Source of the DNA: Thermodesulfobacterium thermophilum DSM 1276
GTDB lineage: Bacteria; Desulfobacterota; Thermodesulfobacteria; Thermodesulfobacteriales; Thermodesulfobacteriaceae
DNA: 64,000 nt
Direction of reading: 5' to 3'
Assembly: GCF_000421605.1 (NCBI RefSeq)
Contig: NZ_ATXI01000004.1
Coordinates: 1 to 64,000, forward strand
Positions 1 to 8,002 of this stretch are shown piece after piece (positions within the stretch are counted from its first letter, which is position 1; each line of letters opens with the position of its first letter). Both the position numbers and the translations under genes were made by a program. The notes under the pieces were generated by a model. It worked only from the letters and a program-made list of their open reading frames with translations. It was not told the DNA's origin and did no database searches.

Positions 1-526
1 GCATCTTAACTGCGATGATATACAATACTATTCCTATAACTTTTTTAACCTGAGGAGCAGTTAACCTTTTTCTCATAAGATAGTTTCCAAGCAATGCACC
101 AGCTATTGAACCTATGGCGCATAAAACAAGAAGATAAGGGTCTATGTTCCCCACAGAAATATGCCCTAAAAATCCTGAAAAAGAAGAAAAAATTACGATA
201 AAACTGGTGGTGGCTGAGGCTTTTTTAGGGTCAATACCAAGCCAAACAAGAGCTGGAACTATAAGATTCCCTCCACCTACTCCCAAAAGCCCTCCTATAT
301 AACCCGCAAATCCACCAACCGCAACTCCATAAATAATAAGCTTTTTACTATCTGAAATCTCCCTTTTTTTGGGTTTATACCAAAGCATCATAGACCCTGC
401 AAAAATTAGAAAACCAACAAAAAGCCATAAAAGCAGGGTTCTTGAAAGATGTTCTGCTGTGATAGCACCAACTGGAGAAAACACCGAAGCAAATACTAAA
501 ATAGGTAGGGCTGTTTTATAAACCAT
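1..526 (-). CDS. TSUP (TauE/SafE) permease, N-terminally truncated and cut by the window edge
   Basis: The frame is open from ATG 526 to the window edge (175 codons), so the C-terminus is not seen. It reads as the end of the first repeat and all or most of the second repeat of a TSUP permease, a family that moves sulfite, sulfoacetate or other anions across the inner membrane. Visible are two hydrophobic segments, a basic linker (YKPKKREISD), the glycine motif GGLLGVGGGNLIVPALVWLG, then SATTSFIVIFSSFSGFLGH and further membrane segments. Family members carry two such repeats in about 250-280 residues; the leading helices and first glycine motif are absent. An in-frame TGA lies 11 codons upstream, and a 13-bp hairpin sits directly before the start, so the missing part is not simply a mis-called start. 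It may be a pseudogene or a half-size protein. The only Shine-Dalgarno-like bases (AGGG) lie inside the hairpin. Confidence 0.7.
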   Translation of the reverse strand, partial: MVYKTALPILVFASVFSPVGAITAEHLSRTLLLWLFVGFLIFAGSMMLWYKPKKREISDSKKLIIYGVAVGGFAGYIGGLLGVGGGNLIVPALVWLGIDPKKASATTSFIVIFSSFSGFLGHISVGNIDPYLLVLCAIGSIAGALLGNYLMRKRLTAPQVKKVIGIVLYIIAVKM

Positions 527-527
527 T

Positions 528-565
528 AAAAGCCCTGAGAGGCCTTCTAAAACCTCTCAGGGCTT
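528..565 (-). terminator. Perfect 13-bp hairpin, likely terminator of the yeiH unit
   Basis: Arms 530-542 and 553-565 are perfectly complementary (AAGCCCTGAGAGG with CCTCTCAGGGCTT) around a 10-base loop. On the minus strand the stem is followed by a short T run and then, one base later, by the ATG of the truncated TSUP gene. It lies 25 bases after the stop of the 56-residue gene, a normal place for an intrinsic terminator. The very short T tract leaves attenuation as an alternative to full termination. Confidence 0.7.
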
Positions 566-589
566 AAGTTTTTAGATATTAACTAAATC

Positions 590-760
590 TTATCCGTGAG
601 AAGAAGGAAAGAAGGTATAACTAACCCAAACTAAAACAATCAAAAGTACTATTCCTAACCCTATAGTCCATTTTACCAGTTTGCTTTCTATAGGTAACCA
701 TGGATCATATTGCATCTTCTGAAGTTCTTCTATCAACCTTGCTTCTTTTTCTTCTGCCAT
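590..760 (-). CDS. Small single-pass membrane protein (56 aa), unknown function
   Basis: ATG 760 is preceded by a strong ribosome site (GGAGGTTATT) and the frame ends at TAA 590-592. The 56-residue product has a charged, probably helical N-terminus (MAEEKEARLIEELQKMQYDP) followed by one hydrophobic segment, about residues 32-50 (TIGLGIVLLIVLVWVSYTF), and a short polar tail. This suggests one membrane span with the charged end in the cytoplasm. It starts 35 bases after the YeiH-family exporter gene and ends before a hairpin, so it probably shares that transcript. A role as an accessory subunit of the exporter is inference from position only. I do not recognise a named family. Confidence 0.8.
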   Translation of the reverse strand: MAEEKEARLIEELQKMQYDPWLPIESKLVKWTIGLGIVLLIVLVWVSYTFFPSSHG

Positions 761-795
761 AATAACCTCCTTTAGTAAAGTTTTTCAACCAAAAA

Positions 796-2412
796 CTACT
801 GTCCTATTATAGGTGGTTTAACTCCATGGAAGAAAATATAAGAAATCAACAATCCAATCCAGATGATAAATCCAAACAAGCATACCAGATAAACTACTGC
901 TAAACGCCCTATTCCTTCTTCCCAGAGTTTTCTGAAGTCAGAGATAATACCGATAGTAAAGAAAGTAAGTAGGAACATAATCTTTCTCAAGTTATTCAAA
1001 CCACTAGTAGCTGTTTTGGTTTGGTCAACTATCTTTTTGGAATCTTTTATACTAGCTTTTAATTCATCAATTTCAGCTTTTTTGGTAGCTATTTGCTGAG
1101 CTAACTGCTCCTTAATGGCAGGGTCGATAGCTGTAGCAGCTTGTTTTTCAAGCTTTTCTAATTGTTTCTGAATAGCTTTGATTTGATGTTCCGCTGTTCC
1201 TACTTTAGGAGCATGAGGAGCAGAAATGATTAAGAAAATCACAAAGCCAAGGGCATAAGCTAAAACAAATTTGGGGAATCTATGCCAAATCTCTTTGGCG
1301 GTAACTGTTTGCCCTTCTTTACACTCTATGTGTGCGCACCAAATATAAGCTAAAATAAAAGCCCAGATACTTATAAAAATGTCGATGAAAAGTTTGGTGG
1401 TAGCGGCAGCCATCAGGATCCAACCAGGTTCATATTTAATACCAGCTACCGCTTCAGCCTTACCTCTTATTAAAGCATCCACTATAGCACCAGAGGCAAA
1501 AGCTGCTCCATCAGTCTTAACCGCAAGCCCCATCCAAGCACCAGCAACCATAGGTTCTTGCCATAAAAATTCACGAGCTAAGAAAGGTAAAATAAGCAAC
1601 TCAATCACAGCAAAGATAACTACTAAAGAAGAAACCATAACAGGAACAACAGGTCTTGCTTTAATGGCACCTCCTGTGGCAATAGCTGCAGAAACACCAC
1701 AAATAGAGATACCTGAAGCTAAAGGAGCTGCCCACTCTTTACTAAATTTAAAATATTTTCTTGCAAGCCAATATACAAGAGCCCAGTAAATAAGATAAGC
1801 CTCAACTATAGCACAAAGTCCTCTGAAAAGAACTGCAGAGGCAAGACCAAAAGCTTCAGCTGATTTTAATCCCAAAACAGCTCCCATCAAACCAATACCT
1901 GTCTTAACATAAAACTCTGGTAAAACCGCTTCTTTTATAAAATTGGCAAAACCTCTAAAAAAGTTACCTATAATCAAACCTAAAATTAAAGCAAAAATAA
2001 GTCCACCTTCCCCGGTAAGTTTGAGAGACCAGGGAATTTTGTGTTTAGTTGGGTCTGTAGCAGCAAAATAGGCATAATGTCCTAACAACCAGCATGCATA
2101 ACTAAGCCAAAAAACAAAAAAGAACCCAACTATAAACCTTCCTACATTAAGGCCTAAGAAAGCTGCTCCAATAGCAAAAAATACCGTTAAAAACAACCAG
2201 GTTAAGATTAAAGATACACCACCTGAAATACCCACTTTTTTACTAAGTGGAGCGAGAGCTTTATCAAAAGATAGCCACTCGGAGGTCTTCACCGTCCAAC
2301 CAAAAGGATCTATCCCTAAATAAGATAGAAAAGAAATTATTATTAAAGCCACAGCTAAATAAAAGGCTAACCAATCTTCATTAACCAGCCCCTTCTTCTT
2401 TCCTTCTACCAT
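796..2412 (-). CDS. YeiH-family (UPF0324) putative sulfate/sulfite exporter with coiled-coil insert
   Basis: A polytopic inner-membrane protein of 538 residues, matching the conserved-hypothetical-698 / YeiH family, annotated as putative sulfate exporters; the true substrate is not established. The core with FYVKTGIGLMGAVLGLKSA and the ASGISICGVSAAIATGGAI motif is clear. Typical members are about 340-350 residues. This one has an N-terminal extension of extra helices and a charged insert at about residues 397-470, rich in Lys, Glu and Gln heptads, between the last membrane segments; this should form a coiled coil. ATG 2412 follows AAGGAGGAG. The gene lies downstream of a heme-type sensor kinase and NtrC regulator and behind a sigma-54 promoter, followed by a small membrane protein and a TSUP gene. 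This context suggests regulated export of a sulfur oxyanion. Confidence 0.85.
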   Translation of the reverse strand: MVEGKKKGLVNEDWLAFYLAVALIIISFLSYLGIDPFGWTVKTSEWLSFDKALAPLSKKVGISGGVSLILTWLFLTVFFAIGAAFLGLNVGRFIVGFFFVFWLSYACWLLGHYAYFAATDPTKHKIPWSLKLTGEGGLIFALILGLIIGNFFRGFANFIKEAVLPEFYVKTGIGLMGAVLGLKSAEAFGLASAVLFRGLCAIVEAYLIYWALVYWLARKYFKFSKEWAAPLASGISICGVSAAIATGGAIKARPVVPVMVSSLVVIFAVIELLILPFLAREFLWQEPMVAGAWMGLAVKTDGAAFASGAIVDALIRGKAEAVAGIKYEPGWILMAAATTKLFIDIFISIWAFILAYIWCAHIECKEGQTVTAKEIWHRFPKFVLAYALGFVIFLIISAPHAPKVGTAEHQIKAIQKQLEKLEKQAATAIDPAIKEQLAQQIATKKAEIDELKASIKDSKKIVDQTKTATSGLNNLRKIMFLLTFFTIGIISDFRKLWEEGIGRLAVVYLVCLFGFIIWIGLLISYIFFHGVKPPIIGQ

Positions 2413-2527
2413 ACAATCTCCTCCTTTTTGTTAATATTTTTAAAAATAGAGGCAAACAATTCCTTAAACTTCAACCTTTTTTCATAATCTCACCCCCCCT
2501 AATTTGTCTTTATTCTGTTGTAAAAAT

Positions 2528-2543
2528 TGCAAAAACTATACCA
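2528..2543 (-). promoter_or_regulatory. Sigma-54 (-24/-12) promoter of the yeiH unit
   Basis: On the minus strand the sequence is TGGTATAGTTTTTGCA. The GG (2541-2542) and GC (2529-2530) are separated by exactly 10 bases, as required for RpoN promoters, and the TTGCA element is intact. The -24 part is weaker than consensus (TGGTA for TGGCA). Transcription would start near 2517, about 105 bases before the exporter ATG. The gene just upstream encodes an NtrC-class activator, the type of protein this promoter class needs. Confidence 0.75.
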
Positions 2544-2608
2544 ATTATTTTGTTATTTTATTTTTTATAAATATGTAGAAAAATCTAAAGTTTAAGACCC
2601 TATTAATT

Positions 2609-2674
2609 TGTGACCTAATTTTGCATGTTACCTAATGGTAACATATTTTGAAGATTGTGTTTCTTTTGGGTAAC
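2609..2674. promoter_or_regulatory. Upstream activator site cluster for the NtrC-type regulator
   Basis: A perfect inverted repeat with 8-base arms, ATGTTACC / GGTAACAT around TAAT, lies at 2625-2644, about 110 bases upstream of the predicted sigma-54 start. A related copy, TGTGACCTAAT (2609-2619), matches 10 of 11 bases of TGTTACCTAAT (2626-2636). A further half-site GGTAAC occurs at 2669-2674. Spacing and symmetry fit binding by dimers of a Fis-type HTH activator. That the neighbouring regulator binds here is inference. Confidence 0.65.
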
Positions 2675-2695
2675 TCAAAGTTAAAAAACTAAGAG

Positions 2696-4081
2696 CTACT
2701 CTTCTGATTGGATTGCATCCTCTGAGTGATGGTAAAGAAGGTTAAATTTTTTGAGTTTTTGCCATAGGGTTTTTCTACTGATACCTAATTTTTTGGCTGC
2801 TTCGGTTTTGTTCCAGTTGGTTTCTATTAAAGTTTTAAGTATAAATTCTTTTTCTATAGATTCCTTAGCAAGCTTATAATCCGAAACATCTTTTGCTTCT
2901 GATTTAAAACTCTGGCTTATTTCCTTAGGTAGATGGTCAAGAGTAATCTTACCGTCTACGGCTAATAAAACCGCCCTTTCTATGGCGTGCTTGAGTTCCC
3001 TTACGTTACCAGGATAATCATATTTTATCAAAGCTTGAAAAGCTTCTTCTGTTATCTGAGGTAAAGATCTTTGAAACTCCTCAGAAAAATATTTTAAATA
3101 ATAATTAATTAAGATGGGAATATCTTCTTTTCTGTCTCTAAGGGGAGAGATCTCTATAGACATTACGTTTATTCTGTAGTATAGATCTTCTCTAAATTTG
3201 CCTTCTTTTACCAACTGTTTTAGGTCTTTACTGGTTGCATAGATGAACCTTACATCAACCTTAATAGGTTTATCTCCTCCTAATCGATAAACTATTTGGT
3301 CTTCTAAAACTCTTAGAAGTTTAGCTTGTAGGTTCTGAGGTAGTTCTGCTATTTCATCCAAAAAAAGCGTTCCTTTGTTAGCCAGTTCTAACATACCTTT
3401 TTTGGAATTATGAGCACCGGTAAAAGCCCCTCTTTCATAGCCAAAAAGCTCTGCTTCAAATAGATTTTCAGGAATGGCTGCACAATTGATTTTAAGATAA
3501 GGATTTTTTGTTCTTAAGCTTAAAGCCTGGATACAATCTGCTACCAACTCTTTTCCTGTGCCACTTTCTCCCAAAATAAGCACAGGAACGTCTGTTTTGG
3601 CTACAAGCTCTATTTTATTGATTACCTCTTTTATAGCCTTACTTTCTCCTACTATTTGCCTTAAAGCCTCTTTTTCTCTTAATTTTTCTCTTAGTTCATC
3701 TACCTCTTTTCTTAAATTTTTAAACTCAAAAAACTTTTCAACTACAACCATCAATTCTTCATTACTAAAAGGTTTAGCTAAGTAATCGAAAGCCCCTTCT
3801 TTTATAGCCTGTACCGCACTTTTAACCTCAGCAAAGGCAGTAATCATTATTATCCCAGTTTGTTCTTGTTTTTCTTTAATTTTCTTAAGTAAGGAGATAC
3901 CGTCTATGTCTGGAAGTTTAAGATCAAGGATGCACAGGTCAAATTTTTGTTCTGCTATTTTCTTTAAAGCATCTTCTCCTTTCTCACAAGTATCTACTTC
4001 AAACCCCTGATCTTTAAGATAATGAGACAAACCAAACAAAATTATTGGTTCGTCGTCTACTATCAGTATTCTACCTTTCAT
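2696..4081 (-). CDS. NtrC-family sigma-54-dependent response regulator
   Basis: A cytoplasmic transcriptional activator of 461 residues with the full three-domain plan. The receiver domain (about 1-120) has acidic residues D9/D10, phospho-acceptor D53 in LCILDLKLPDIDG and the lysine in LAKPFS. The AAA+ domain (about 140-380) has Walker A GESGTGKE, the sigma-54 contact loop GAFTGA and a Walker B ending LFLDEI. The C-terminal Fis-type helix-turn-helix contains NKTEAAKKLGISRKTL. Its start overlaps the end of the sensor kinase gene by 11 bases, so the two should be translated together. All key residues look intact although the partner kinase carries a nonsense codon. The likely target is the sigma-54 promoter 150 bases downstream of its own stop. 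Confidence 0.93.
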   Translation of the reverse strand: MKGRILIVDDEPIILFGLSHYLKDQGFEVDTCEKGEDALKKIAEQKFDLCILDLKLPDIDGISLLKKIKEKQEQTGIIMITAFAEVKSAVQAIKEGAFDYLAKPFSNEELMVVVEKFFEFKNLRKEVDELREKLREKEALRQIVGESKAIKEVINKIELVAKTDVPVLILGESGTGKELVADCIQALSLRTKNPYLKINCAAIPENLFEAELFGYERGAFTGAHNSKKGMLELANKGTLFLDEIAELPQNLQAKLLRVLEDQIVYRLGGDKPIKVDVRFIYATSKDLKQLVKEGKFREDLYYRINVMSIEISPLRDRKEDIPILINYYLKYFSEEFQRSLPQITEEAFQALIKYDYPGNVRELKHAIERAVLLAVDGKITLDHLPKEISQSFKSEAKDVSDYKLAKESIEKEFILKTLIETNWNKTEAAKKLGISRKTLWQKLKKFNLLYHHSEDAIQSEE

Positions 4082-6044
4082 GTATCCTTCGCCCCTCTAA
4101 AGGTATTTCCACTACAAAGGTAGTTCCTTTTTCAGAGGTAGTAAACCATATTTTTCCTCCATGTTGTTCCACAATAGACTTGGAAATAAATAAACCAAGC
4201 CCGGTGCCTTTACCCAAAGGTTTAGTAGTAAAAAAAGGATCAAAAACTTTTTCTGCTACATGTGGCGGGATACCTGAACCTGTATCTGACACCTCAATAA
4301 ACATTTTACTATCTTTATGATAAACTTTTATGGTTAAAACTTTTTCTTCAGAATTTTCCATAGCATCTACCGCGTTTAAAATCAGGTTAAGTAAAACTTG
4401 TTCGATTTTGTTTGAATCTAAATAAACGGGACTTAAATTTTGTTCTAATTCTATCTTTAGTTTTATACTTTTTTCTTTTAAATAATAATTTATCAATTTT
4501 AAAACATTTTCTATCAAGTCTTTAACCTCACAAACTCTAAGATTTAGCTCTGTTGTCCGAGAAAAATCAAGTAATACCTTTATTATGTTTTGAATACGGG
4601 ACAATCCCTGGTTTATAAGTTCTATATGTTGATTTTTGGTTTTCTCATCCATAGAACTTCTAATAACATTATCTAAACATAAAATAATTCCACCTAAAGG
4701 ATTATTTATTTCATGAGCTATGCCTGCGGCAAGTTGCCCTATAGCAGCCAATTTTTCAGTAATAGCCATCTGTTCTTCTATTCTCTTTTTTTCTGTCACG
4801 TCTTCTACGTAGTGAACTACCTTTATCACTTTACCGGTTTGATCAAATACCGGATAGAGATGGGTATAATAATAACCTCCTTCAGGTGAGCTGATATACT
4901 CTGACACAGGGTGTTTAGTTTCAATCACCTTTCTTATCAGAGCTATAGGGCAGGTTTTATTTTTGTCTGCTTTAAGTGGATCACATTCCGTATTAAAAAC
5001 TGGTCCTTTTTTTTGACTTATCCATTCTTGATAGGCTTTATTACTAACCTCTACTTTACAGTTCAGATTAACCAACGCTAAAGGGTCTGTTATGTGGTTA
5101 AATATGGTCTGTAAGGTTTGAGCATAGGTTTTGATAGCTTCTTGTGCCTCAAAAAGATGATTAGCTAACTGATTAAAAGATTGAAGAAGTTCTCCTATTT
5201 CGTCCCCTCTTTCTACTTCTAATCTTTGGCTTAAAGGAGCATTTCCAGAAATAATATTTTTAAAATGGACTGTAAGTTTTTTTATAGGTCTACCTACTAT
5301 AGCCCAAAAAACTCATTCTATGGTTACTAACAACAAAATAACGGTTAACATTCCAGAAATAAAAGTGATAATTGCAATGTGTTTTATTTCTAACAACCAA
5401 TTTTCAAGAGGTACATAAATAGCCTCTAATCCCATCAAATCCCCAACCCTCCAGAGGAAATCTTCTTTCCGGGGATAGATCTTAAGAAGACTTTTGGGGG
5501 CGTCTTTTGTTTTACCATGACATACAAGGCATTCCCTTTCCACATGGATAGGTTTTATAACCACAAGATATTTATCTTTGTTGAAATCTACAATATTTTC
5601 CCAACGTTTAATCTCAGGATTCTGCATAAAATTTTTTAAAATTTTTCTTTCAAAATCGTTAGGTAAATGTTGTGGATTTATAGGTTTTAGAGAAACCCTT
5701 CTATAATCATAATCAACAAACTTAGTTTTAAACCTTTGCATTACTTTTGTCCTAATATGAGTGGTAGACATGGCTTCTAAAATAAAATCTTCTTTTATGT
5801 TTGATTCTTTAAAAAATCTAAAAAGAGAAGGTCTTAACTCCTCTTTTACATAATCCCCCAAGGCATCTATTTGAGTAATTAATAGTTCAGCCTCCCTTCT
5901 TGCCTCCTCCAGTGCTTGATTTTTTAAAAAGTAATAAATTATCGTAGAAAAAAGAAAACAGAAAAGAGTAATAACAAACAGAAGATACAGGATAAACTTT
6001 GTACTTAAACTTAGATTTTTAAAAATGAATTTGATTTTTTTCAT
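4071..6044 (-). pseudogene. Heme-type (DUF3365) membrane sensor histidine kinase interrupted by in-frame TGA
   Basis: One frame of 658 codons with a single internal stop, TGA at 5313-5315 (codon 244). Before it: a membrane helix (about 15-39), a periplasmic DUF3365/Tll0287-like sensor domain with a c-type heme motif CLVCH at 172-176, and a second membrane helix (about 223-241). After it, in the same frame: a HAMP domain (VGRPIKKL to GDEIGELLQSF), a PAS domain, a HisKA domain with AHEINNPLGG and a HATPase domain with DTGSGIP and GKGTGLGLF. Both parts are well preserved and only one base separates TGA from TGG (Trp), so the change is recent, a sequencing error, or a recoded codon. A TTG at 5075 could start a soluble PAS-kinase fragment. 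As read, the membrane sensor and kinase parts are separated. The gene overlaps the downstream regulator by 11 bases. Confidence 0.85.
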
Positions 6045-6087
6045 CTACATATTTGATTTTAAAAGTAATGCTCCTTTTTTCAAGTAG

Positions 6088-6093
6088 ATTATA
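6088..6093 (-). promoter_or_regulatory. Candidate -10 element of the sensor kinase gene
   Basis: The minus strand has a perfect TATAAT, about 45 bases upstream of ATG 6044, in the spacer shared with the divergent tRNA-Gly gene. No good -35 box is visible at 16-18 bases. ATG 6044 has no nearby ribosome site; a GGAG lies about 30 bases upstream. Confidence 0.35.
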
Positions 6094-6114
6094 CAAACTT
6101 AATAAAAAACAACC

Positions 6115-6142
6115 TTGCCAAACTGAAGAAATAATTTATAAT
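6115..6142 (+). promoter_or_regulatory. Sigma-70 promoter of tRNA-Gly / rimP operon
   Basis: A -35 box TTGCCA (6115-6120), a 16-base spacer and a perfect -10 TATAAT (6137-6142) lie 16 bases before the mature tRNA. Transcription should begin near 6149 and may continue through rimP and nusA, because no terminator hairpin is seen between the tRNA and rimP. Confidence 0.8.
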
Positions 6143-6157
6143 TCTATCTTATAAAAA

Positions 6158-6229
6158 GCGGGCGTAGCTCAGGGGTAGAGCACCAGCTTCCCAAGCTGGG
6201 GGTCGCGGGTTCGAATCCCGTCGCCCGCT
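6158..6229 (+). tRNA. tRNA-Gly (anticodon CCC)
   Basis: A complete cloverleaf can be drawn. The acceptor stem GCGGGCG pairs with CGCCCGC, the D arm is GCTC/GAGC, and the anticodon stem CCAGC/GCTGG encloses loop TTCCCAA, giving anticodon CCC. The T arm has the TTCGAAT loop. The discriminator base is T at 6229 and the CCA end is not encoded, so it must be added after transcription. It decodes GGG glycine codons. It sits 23 bases upstream of rimP on the same strand. Confidence 0.97.
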
Positions 6230-6252
6230 CTTATTTTATTTTTAAGGATAAA

Positions 6253-6720
6253 ATGATAGAAAAGGACTTAAAAGAAAAAATTAGAGAGCTTATTGAGACC
6301 CCTATCCTAAAAAAGGGGATAGAGCTTGTAGACCTTGAATGGAAAAGAGAAAGAACAGGTTGGGTTTTAAGGTTGTTTATCGACAAACCTGGTGGAGTTA
6401 CCATAGGAGATTGCGCTAAGATTAGTGAAATGGTAGGTAAGATTTTAGATAAAGAGGACCTGATTCATCGTTCATATAATTTAGAGGTTTCCTCTCCAGG
6501 GATTGAAAGACCACTGGTAAAAAAAGAAGATTTTGAGCGATTCCGTGGAGAAAAGGCTAAAGTAGTTTTAAAAACTCCTTTAGAAGGAAGAAAAAATTTT
6601 TCAGGCATTATTTTAGGGATTGAAGAAGAATTTTTGTTGTTAGAGGTAGATCAAAAGGTTTGGAGATTGCCTTTAGGTGAGATTAAAAAAGCTAATCTTC
6701 AACCAGAGTTAAAATTTTAA
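6253..6720 (+). CDS. rimP: Ribosome maturation factor RimP
   Basis: A 155-residue protein of normal RimP length, needed for assembly of the 30S subunit. The N-terminal half contains VDLEWKRERTGWVLRLFIDK and the conserved SSPGIERPL motif; the C-terminal half is a small beta-barrel (Sm-like) domain. ATG 6253 has a weak upstream AAGGAT. The gene is followed 16 bases later by nusA, the usual bacterial order, and lies in the tRNA-Gly transcript. Confidence 0.93.
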   Translation: MIEKDLKEKIRELIETPILKKGIELVDLEWKRERTGWVLRLFIDKPGGVTIGDCAKISEMVGKILDKEDLIHRSYNLEVSSPGIERPLVKKEDFERFRGEKAKVVLKTPLEGRKNFSGIILGIEEEFLLLEVDQKVWRLPLGEIKKANLQPELKF

Positions 6721-6736
6721 AAAGGAGCATACCTTT

Positions 6737-8002
6737 ATGCAACAAGGAGAACTAAAAAAAGTTATAGAAACTTTAAGTAAAGAAAAAGGCCTTTCTAAAG
6801 AGATTTTAATCGAAGCTCTGCTTGAAGGGATAAAAACTGCAGCCAAAAAAAAGTTTGGTAATAAAGCTAAGATTGAGGTAAAGTACAACGAGGAAAACGG
6901 AACGATCGACATTTATAGATTAAAAGAAGTGGTATCTCAGGTTTCTAACCCTGAAACTGAGGTGTCTTTAGAAGAAATACAAAAAATGGGATTAGACGCA
7001 AAGATAGGAGATTTGATAGGAGAAAAAATAGAACTTCAAGAACTTGGAAGGATTGCTGCCCAAATAGTAAAACAACTCTTTTCTCAAAAGGTAAGGTTAG
7101 CAGAAAAGCAAATCGTATATGAAGAGTTTAAACATAAGCTGGGAGATATTGTAAGTGGTTATGTCCACAGGTTTGATAAAAGAGGGGTGATCCTTTCTGT
7201 GGGTAGAGCTGAAGCCCTTTTACCTGAAGAAGAACAAGTCCCAGGAGAAAAGTACATCAGAGGAAACCGTTTAAAAGCACTTTTGATAGAGGTTTACAGA
7301 CAACAGGAACCTCAATTGGTAGTGTCCCGTTCTCATCCTGCTTTTGTAAAAAAACTGTTTGAAAAAGAGGTCCCTGAAATACAAGAAGGGATTGTAAAGA
7401 TAGTAGCTGTGGCCAGAGAACCTGGTTCAAGAACTAAAATTGCTGTTACCTCTAACAATCCTAACATCGACCCTGTAGGAGCTTGTATTGGGGTTAGAGG
7501 CTCTCGTATTTCGGTAATCTTAGAGGAAATAAACCTTACCTCAAAAGGAGATAAAAGAGAATATAGAGAAAAGATTGACGTAGTACTATGGGATCCAGAC
7601 CCAGCCAAGTTTGTCTACAATGCCTTAGCTCCAGCAGAGTGCAGTAAAGTTATAGTAGACGAAAAAAACAAACTTTTAGAGGTAATAGTCCCTGACGATC
7701 AACTTTCTCTTGCCATAGGAAAAAAGGGAGAAAATGTTAAACTTGCCTCTAAACTTGTAGGATGGAAGATTGACATACTAAGTGAAACCCAATTTTTAAG
7801 AAGACAAGAGCCTGAGTTTTTAAAGCTTCTTAAAGTAACGGGGCTATCTGATGAAATTGCCGGAAACTTGTACGAGGTAGGAATAAAGGATCTTAAGACC
7901 CTTTTAGAAACCCCTGCTGAAAAAATAGCAGAGATTACTAAGTTAAGTTTAGACCAAGTAACCCAGATTTTAGAAAAGGCTAAAAAAGAACAAGTTGGTT
8001 AA
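6737..8002 (+). CDS. nusA: Transcription termination/antitermination protein NusA
   Basis: A 421-residue protein that binds RNA polymerase and nascent RNA and affects pausing, termination and antitermination. Domains in order: N-terminal polymerase-binding domain (about 1-110), S1 RNA-binding domain (about 130-200, GDIVSGYVHRFDKRGVILSV), KH1 (with DPVGACIGVRGSRI) and KH2 (with LSLAIGKKGENVKLASKLVG), then a short helix-hairpin-helix tail (about 365-421). It lacks the long acidic C-terminal repeats of E. coli NusA, which is common outside gammaproteobacteria. RimP precedes it; the ylxR start overlaps its last codons. Confidence 0.97.
   Translation: MQQGELKKVIETLSKEKGLSKEILIEALLEGIKTAAKKKFGNKAKIEVKYNEENGTIDIYRLKEVVSQVSNPETEVSLEEIQKMGLDAKIGDLIGEKIELQELGRIAAQIVKQLFSQKVRLAEKQIVYEEFKHKLGDIVSGYVHRFDKRGVILSVGRAEALLPEEEQVPGEKYIRGNRLKALLIEVYRQQEPQLVVSRSHPAFVKKLFEKEVPEIQEGIVKIVAVAREPGSRTKIAVTSNNPNIDPVGACIGVRGSRISVILEEINLTSKGDKREYREKIDVVLWDPDPAKFVYNALAPAECSKVIVDEKNKLLEVIVPDDQLSLAIGKKGENVKLASKLVGWKIDILSETQFLRRQEPEFLKLLKVTGLSDEIAGNLYEVGIKDLKTLLETPAEKIAEITKLSLDQVTQILEKAKKEQVG

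Noticed and set aside
1379-1789. 136-codon plus-strand open frame.
   Set aside because: It lies wholly antisense within the yeiH-family gene, has a low-complexity Ala/Pro/Thr composition and no family match; a shadow of the real gene.
5275-5315. Possible selenocysteine insertion signal after the TGA at 5313-5315: a small hairpin (TATAG/CTATA with AGGT in the loop) lies roughly at SECIS distance.
   Set aside because: The stem is only 5 bp of mostly A-T pairs, the site (membrane/HAMP junction) has no redox role, and sensor kinases of this type are not known selenoproteins. Kept only as a check in the nonsense-codon finding.
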